Below, in pieces: positions 5,631-9,329 of a stretch of DNA of 9,329 nt. Source of the stretch: Clostridia bacterium (GTDB lineage: Bacteria; Bacillota; Clostridia; Monoglobales; Monoglobaceae); assembly GCA_017409915.1 (NCBI GenBank), contig JAFQRU010000033.1:1-9329 (forward strand). Direction: 5' to 3'. Numbering within the stretch: the first letter of the stretch is position 1; each line of letters opens with the position of its first letter. Made by a program: the position numbers and the translations under genes. The notes under the pieces were generated by a model. That model did not search any database. It saw only the letters and a list, made by a program, of their open reading frames with translations, and had not been told where the DNA came from.

Positions 5631-8504
5631 ATGAAAAACTTAAAGAAAATTTTATGCGCGTTTATTGCAATGGCTATAATGGCAAGTTGCATAGCGGTTC
5701 CTGCTTTTGCTGATGAACCAGTGCTTATCTCTGCAAAGGTCGGAACAGTGTTTTCCGATGTATATGGAACTGAAAGCTATGCAGATGCTGTTATAATGCT
5801 TAATAAGCTTTCGATTATTAACGGCTATGAAGACGGTTCCTTCGGACCTATGAACAATGTTACAAGGTCAGAGTTTGCGGCCCTTCTTCTCCGTATGCTT
5901 GGAATGGACCAGACAGCTGCTCCTGCATCAATGCCTTTTACAGATGTTGACACTATGTTCTGGGCAGCAGGAACAATCAATGCGGCAAAGACTATGGGGA
6001 TTATAACAGGTTATGAGGACGGAACCTTCAAACCTATGAACAATGTTTCCTATGAAGAAGCGCTTACAATGATTATCCGTGCAATAGGTTATGAAAACTT
6101 CTCTGCACCAAGCGAAACCATTTGGTATGAAAGCTATTATAACTCTGCACAAAAGCTTGGAATAACAAAGAATGCAGTAGGAAGCCTCGGAACACCTGCA
6201 ACCCGTTCTTGTATTGCTCAGCTTATATACGACACTCTCGGTGTAAACACAAGAAAAGACGGGCTTGTTTCCTCCACCACAATAATGGAGGCGTATCTCG
6301 GCATTTATAAGGAAGAAGGAATACTCGCTTCCAACACATATACAAGCCTTGAAACTCCTGATGTTAACCTCAAAGCAAACGAGATTATGATTATGGTTGA
6401 GGATGAAGACGGCCATACAAAGAATGTAGTATATAAAGTTCAGAATACCAAGGACTATGATGATATGCTCGGCGCAAACATAACATTCTATTATAAGCCG
6501 GGCAAAGGCTCTGACTATGGCGAAATCGTAATGTGCGATGTTAAGAAAAACACCAAGCAGGAAACTGTTTCTGCCACAATGATTGACCCTTCTGAAAGTA
6601 GCGCAACTAAGCTTGCTTACTATAAGAGTGAAAGTGCAAAATCTGTTTCTTACTATAATATAGATGACGAAAATGTAGTTATATATAATGGTAAGCTTTA
6701 TGGAGATTCTCCTGCGGACAGCCGTTTTGCTACATCTATGATTCCTTCTGTTGGACAGATTTCTCTTTTAAACCGTGACGGCGATAACGATTATGATGTT
6801 ATTTTTGTTGATAGCTATGTTCCTTATGCTGTGTCTGCTGTAACATCTTCAACATATAAGATTACAGATAACATAACAGACCCGTCAAGCACAAGAACAA
6901 AGATTTTGGACTACACAAACGAGTCTCAGATAGTAAGATTTGAAAGCACTGAAGGAACAGAACTTTCCTTCTCTTCCATCAAGAAGAATAAGGCTATCTG
7001 CGTAAAGGAGAGCCATACAAACAGTGGAACAAAGCTTATCACTGTTGTTATTATGGGCAACCCGATAAGTGGAGAAATCAAGAGTCGTTCTTCTGAAAGC
7101 GTTACCATTGGATCCCAGGAATATAAATATTCTCCAGCGGCTCCTTGGGTAAATGGAAGTGATTCTGTTGCTGAACCAAGCAAGGGAGAAACATATACTT
7201 TCTATCTGGATATAAATGGCGAAATTTTTGCTTATGTGACAGATGAGAAAGCAACAAAAACAAGTTACGGATATATAGTTGATTGCGACATTGACGGAGG
7301 CTCCGGCTTTGGCGAAGGAAGCGGAAAGCTTTATGTTTTAACTCAAAGCGGTCAGAAACAGTGGCTCACACTTCACCAGACAACAAAAATCAATGGGGAC
7401 AGTATAGAAGGTGATTATGACGGAGCTATGGGCAAGCTTATAGATATTGCCAGTGAAAACTATGGCGAAAGTGATTACAGACAGGCAATCAAGTATTCAA
7501 CAAAGATAGTTAAAGGCGAAACAGTTTTAGATGAGATTGTTACTATTACATCTAAAAGCAGCAGAGGAGCTGCCGCAAAGAATGATGAGCTTGTTATGTA
7601 TGACACAACCGAAGGCTTTGTAAGAGATGAGGAAACAACCTTCTCTACGGAAAACAGAAACTTTGGAAGCAGTGTATTTTTAGGAAGCGCAACGGTGTTC
7701 GTTGTTCCGGACAATGGCGAAGCGGAGGGATATAAAAAAGGCTCTGTTAACGATTTCAGTCGTGATGGTGGATATAAAATCGAAGTTTTTGATATAACAT
7801 CTTCCAAGAGCGCAAAACTTATTGTCCTCTATGGAAGCGCAGAAGCTTTTGCTGTAAATCACAAAACACCGCTTTTCAGATTTGACAGAGTTGAAACTGA
7901 ATATGATCCGTCAACAGACGAATCAGCTATGGCTGTATACGGTTGGGAAAATGGCGCATATGACGAATGGAGCGAAGTGATGTATTTCGTTTCCGAAGAT
8001 ACAGTGGTTGATATTGAAGACTTAAATGAGGGAGACTTGGTAAGATTTGGTGCAGATGGTAACGGTTATGTAACCCTTAAAGAAGAGGATATCCATTACA
8101 GTGAAGGGGACACAGAACCATTCCTCTTTGCGTGGGATAATAAATATGCCAGAAATTCAGATAGCGCTAAAAAGCAAGCAAATGCTGACATCAAGATTAT
8201 CATGGGAACACTTTACAGCGTGGAGGATGGAGCGGTTGTTGTTACCGTTGACCCTGAAGAGGATGTGGCGGATTTAACCCAGGCTATAAATGTTGATGAA
8301 TCAAAATTTAGCGGCGCAACATTCCTTGAATATGATAATACAGGATCTAAGATTGAGATCAATTATCTTGGAACGGGCGAGGAAGGACTTGATTCTCTCA
8401 CACCATATAAAGCGGGAGATGTAACAAACGAAGAAACGGCGGCAAGAGTTTTGATTCACCTTGTGAGCGGAACAGCAAGAATGGTTGTCGTTTTTGAAGA
8501 TTAA
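5631..8504 (+). CDS. Large exported SLH-domain surface protein (candidate S-layer or wall-bound protein)
   Basis: The 957-aa protein has a signal peptide with a Lys-rich start, hydrophobic core and likely cleavage after VPAFA (A27/D28). Three SLH repeats follow: about 40-95 (with VTRSE at 77-81, close to the wall-polymer-binding TRAE motif), 101-155 (VSYEE at 139-143, arginine lost) and 160-208 (ATRSC). These should hold it to pyruvylated secondary wall polymer. Residues 210-957 are acidic, rich in Ser/Thr/Tyr and predicted strands, and contain no family I recognise. A segment NRDGDNDYD (381-389) looks like a calcium-binding loop. There is no C-terminal membrane span or LPXTG motif, so anchoring depends on the SLH region. 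Codon choice looks more uniform than in recD2, which may reflect high expression. A strong terminator follows directly. Whether it is the main S-layer protein or a minor surface protein is open. Confidence 0.88.
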   Translation: MKNLKKILCAFIAMAIMASCIAVPAFADEPVLISAKVGTVFSDVYGTESYADAVIMLNKLSIINGYEDGSFGPMNNVTRSEFAALLLRMLGMDQTAAPASMPFTDVDTMFWAAGTINAAKTMGIITGYEDGTFKPMNNVSYEEALTMIIRAIGYENFSAPSETIWYESYYNSAQKLGITKNAVGSLGTPATRSCIAQLIYDTLGVNTRKDGLVSSTTIMEAYLGIYKEEGILASNTYTSLETPDVNLKANEIMIMVEDEDGHTKNVVYKVQNTKDYDDMLGANITFYYKPGKGSDYGEIVMCDVKKNTKQETVSATMIDPSESSATKLAYYKSESAKSVSYYNIDDENVVIYNGKLYGDSPADSRFATSMIPSVGQISLLNRDGDNDYDVIFVDSYVPYAVSAVTSSTYKITDNITDPSSTRTKILDYTNESQIVRFESTEGTELSFSSIKKNKAICVKESHTNSGTKLITVVIMGNPISGEIKSRSSESVTIGSQEYKYSPAAPWVNGSDSVAEPSKGETYTFYLDINGEIFAYVTDEKATKTSYGYIVDCDIDGGSGFGEGSGKLYVLTQSGQKQWLTLHQTTKINGDSIEGDYDGAMGKLIDIASENYGESDYRQAIKYSTKIVKGETVLDEIVTITSKSSRGAAAKNDELVMYDTTEGFVRDEETTFSTENRNFGSSVFLGSATVFVVPDNGEAEGYKKGSVNDFSRDGGYKIEVFDITSSKSAKLIVLYGSAEAFAVNHKTPLFRFDRVETEYDPSTDESAMAVYGWENGAYDEWSEVMYFVSEDTVVDIEDLNEGDLVRFGADGNGYVTLKEEDIHYSEGDTEPFLFAWDNKYARNSDSAKKQANADIKIIMGTLYSVEDGAVVVTVDPEEDVADLTQAINVDESKFSGATFLEYDNTGSKIEINYLGTGEEGLDSLTPYKAGDVTNEETAARVLIHLVSGTARMVVVFED
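5846..6047 (+). repeat. DNA-level repeat between SLH modules 1 and 2
   Basis: The 16-mer ACCTATGAACAATGTT occurs at 5846-5861 and 6032-6047, 186 bases (62 codons) apart, within longer similar stretches encoding GYEDG[ST]F-P-MNNV. The near identity at the nucleotide level points to module duplication or gene conversion between the first two SLH repeats. Confidence 0.6.
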
Positions 8505-8506
8505 TC

Positions 8507-8549
8507 TTAAACAAAAAAGGAGATGCCTTGCATCTCCTTTTTTGTTTAA
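8507..8549. terminator. Rho-independent terminator after the large SLH gene, functional on both strands
   Basis: A perfect 20-bp inverted repeat (8507-8526 with 8530-8549) has a three-base CTT loop. A GC-rich upper stem, GGAGATGC with GCATCTCC, sits on A/T tracts that give a T run at the 3' side on either strand. It starts two bases after the stop codon. Confidence 0.92.
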
Positions 8550-8554
8550 AAGAA

Positions 8555-8586
8555 ATAAGGGCGAAGCATCTAAGCTTCGCCCTTAT
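8555..8586 (-). terminator. Rho-independent terminator of spoVG
   Basis: A 13-bp stem (8555-8567 with 8574-8586, core AAGGGCGAAGC) has a six-base loop. On the minus strand it is followed by TTCTTTT, giving the U tract needed for leftward transcripts. On the plus strand no T run follows, so it serves spoVG. Confidence 0.85.
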
Positions 8587-8618
8587 CTGGTAAGGAATAA
8601 TCCCCATATCTAGACAAT

Positions 8619-8903
8619 TTAAATTTCTTCAGGTTCTTCAGGATTTTCAGCCATAACCTCTTCATATTTAGCAAGGATTGCAGTTTGAAGAAGTTCTCTT
8701 GTTTCGCTGTTAATAGGATGAGCGATGTCTTTGAATTCGCCGTCCGGAGTCTTAATGCTTGGCATAGCAATAAAGAGCTTCTCCTGTCCTTCGATAACTT
8801 TAATATCGTGAACAACGAACGCGTCATCGAAAGTAACGGAAACAACCGCCTTCATTCTTCCCTTAGCGTTGATTTTTCTAACCTTAATGTCTGTAATAGT
8901 CAT
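8619..8903 (-). CDS. spoVG: SpoVG, small RNA/DNA-binding regulator
   Basis: The 94-aa protein matches SpoVG along nearly its whole length: a start of the type TDI+VR+IN, GRMKAVVSVTFDDAFVVHDIKVI, LFIAMPS, TPDGEFKDIAHPIN and a C-terminal helix ending in an acidic tail. The length is close to that of the B. subtilis protein (97 aa). In B. subtilis it affects asymmetric septum formation during sporulation, and in other Firmicutes it binds nucleic acid and acts as a global, mostly post-transcriptional regulator, so the gene alone does not prove spore formation. AAGGAGG on the minus strand (8917-8911) is seven bases before the ATG. It is divergent from murC and convergent with the large SLH gene. 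I could not identify its promoter with confidence, and no sigma-H-type pair with correct spacing is visible. Confidence 0.96.
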   Translation of the reverse strand: MTITDIKVRKINAKGRMKAVVSVTFDDAFVVHDIKVIEGQEKLFIAMPSIKTPDGEFKDIAHPINSETRELLQTAILAKYEEVMAENPEEPEEI

Positions 8904-8910
8904 TTCAGGT

Positions 8911-8917
8911 CCTCCTT
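8911..8917 (-). promoter_or_regulatory. Ribosome binding site of spoVG
   Basis: The minus-strand AAGGAGG is spaced seven bases from the ATG at 8903 and fixes the start codon. Confidence 0.9.
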
Positions 8918-8961
8918 AATTGGATTTATGTAAAATTTAATTCTTTTCCCTTTTAAAATTA

Positions 8962-8990
8962 TTGATATTTCCGTGCCTTTGTGATATACT
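8962..8990 (+). promoter_or_regulatory. Near-consensus sigma-A promoter for murC
   Basis: TTGATA (8962-8967), a 17-base spacer and TATACT (8985-8990), with TG one base before the -10 (extended -10), form one of the two best promoters in the window. The transcript should begin near 8996-8997, about 33 nt before the murC ATG. Confidence 0.85.
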
Positions 8991-8998
8991 TAGTATAT
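8984..8998. promoter_or_regulatory. 15-bp palindrome at the murC -10, mirrored -10 hexamers
   Basis: ATATACTTAGTATAT is a perfect palindrome with a one-base centre (T8991). It places TATACT on both strands, at 8985-8990 (plus) and 8997-8992 (minus). The minus-strand copy has no good -35, so leftward initiation toward spoVG from it would be weak or need help. Confidence 0.5.
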
Positions 8999-9013
8999 AG
9001 CCAAATTTTTCCG

Positions 9014-9019
9014 AAGGAG
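9014..9019 (+). promoter_or_regulatory. Ribosome binding site of murC
   Basis: AAGGAG lies 10 nt before the ATG at 9030. The only other nearby ATG (9034) is out of frame. Confidence 0.75.
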
Positions 9020-9029
9020 CTTATTTAAA

Positions 9030-9329
9030 ATGAATGATTTCAATATTAAAAATTTAGCACCCGGTTCACATATACATATGATTGGAATTGGCGGGATAAG
9101 CATGAGCGCCATTGCTCATATCCTGCTTTCTTTGGGTTTTAAAGTAAGCGGCTCTGACCGGACAAAAACCAATCTTACAGACAACCTTGAAAAGCTCGGC
9201 GTTTTGGTTATTGAGGGTCAAAAGGCGGAGAACATAGAAAACCCCGACCTTGTCTGTTATACAGCGGCAATCGCAAAGGACGACCCTGAACTCCTTATGG
9301 CAAAGGAAAAGGAAATCCCAAGTTTAGAA
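9030..9329 (+). CDS. murC: UDP-N-acetylmuramate--L-alanine ligase (partial, N-terminal 100 codons)
   Basis: MurC adds L-alanine to UDP-N-acetylmuramic acid with ATP, the first amino acid of the peptidoglycan stem peptide, in the cytosol. The visible 100 residues carry the N-terminal Rossmann-like domain: HMIGIGGISMSAIAHILL (glycine loop at about 19-22), VSGSD at the end of the second strand, and VCYTAAIAKDDPEL, the typical strand and loop of Mur ligases that bind UDP-MurNAc. The ATP-binding and C-terminal domains lie beyond the window, since full-length enzymes have about 450 residues. AAGGAG (9014-9019) is 10 nt before the ATG. The HMIGIGGISMSA start distinguishes MurC from MurD, MurE and MurF. 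The gene has its own promoter and is divergent from spoVG. Confidence 0.95.
   Translation, partial: MNDFNIKNLAPGSHIHMIGIGGISMSAIAHILLSLGFKVSGSDRTKTNLTDNLEKLGVLVIEGQKAENIENPDLVCYTAAIAKDDPELLMAKEKEIPSLE

Noticed and set aside
5684..5690. Lipobox-like Ala-Ser-Cys in the signal peptide of the large SLH protein
   Set aside because: The -3 residue is Met and a good signal peptidase I site (VPAFA before Asp) follows. SLH proteins are normally held by the SLH repeats.
5928..6416. 162-codon minus-strand open frame inside the large SLH gene
   Set aside because: Cys/His/Tyr-rich composition typical of a reverse-strand shadow, and no supporting ribosome binding site was identified. The plus-strand SLH motifs are unambiguous.
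8521..8571. Complementarity between the first terminator stem (AGATGC) and the second hairpin loop region (GCATCT)
   Set aside because: Only six bases, and pairing would require opening the much stronger 20-bp stem.
8685..8933. Open frame of 82 codons opposite spoVG
   Set aside because: It lies antisense across a highly conserved gene and shows no recognisable protein features.

Overview
The window looks like a chromosomal segment from a low-to-moderate GC, Gram-positive-type anaerobe of the class Clostridia. The basis is strong AGGAGG-type ribosome binding sites, TTGAAT/TATACT-type promoters, SpoVG, a RecD2-type helicase without RecBC, and exported proteins with S-layer homology (SLH) domains. 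I cannot name a genus.

Layout. At the left edge (1-66, minus strand) is the first 22 codons of a gene resembling the small multidrug export membrane family (COG2426), with a clear promoter overlapped by an inverted repeat. Divergent from it is a two-gene unit: a 110-aa membrane-anchored protein of unknown function (273-605), then recD2 (609-2816) only 3 nt downstream. A 143-bp gap with a second promoter, a 17-bp palindrome and a direct repeat leads into a surface-related run on the plus strand. This run is an exported SLH N-acetylmuramoyl-L-alanine amidase (2969-4351), a U32-family protein of the TrhP/RlhA/UbiU type (4361-5587), and a large SLH surface protein of 957 aa (5631-8504). Two hairpin terminators at 8507-8586 close this run and, from the other side, the convergent spoVG gene (8619-8903, minus). 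A 126-bp divergent gap carries a near-consensus murC promoter, and the first 100 codons of murC run off the right edge.

How the genes fit together. Four of the eight genes concern the cell envelope: the SLH amidase (peptidoglycan hydrolysis), the large SLH protein (probable S-layer or wall-bound protein), MurC (peptidoglycan precursor ligase) and the putative small-molecule exporter. RecD2 (DNA repair helicase), the U32 protein (probably RNA modification) and SpoVG (RNA-binding regulator) are housekeeping functions interleaved with them.

No CRISPR array, insertion sequence, tRNA, rRNA or phage module is visible. I did not find a clear new system. The least explained elements are the small glycosyltransferase-like membrane protein coupled to recD2, the roughly 750-residue C-terminal region of the large SLH protein, and palindromes lying on three of the promoters.
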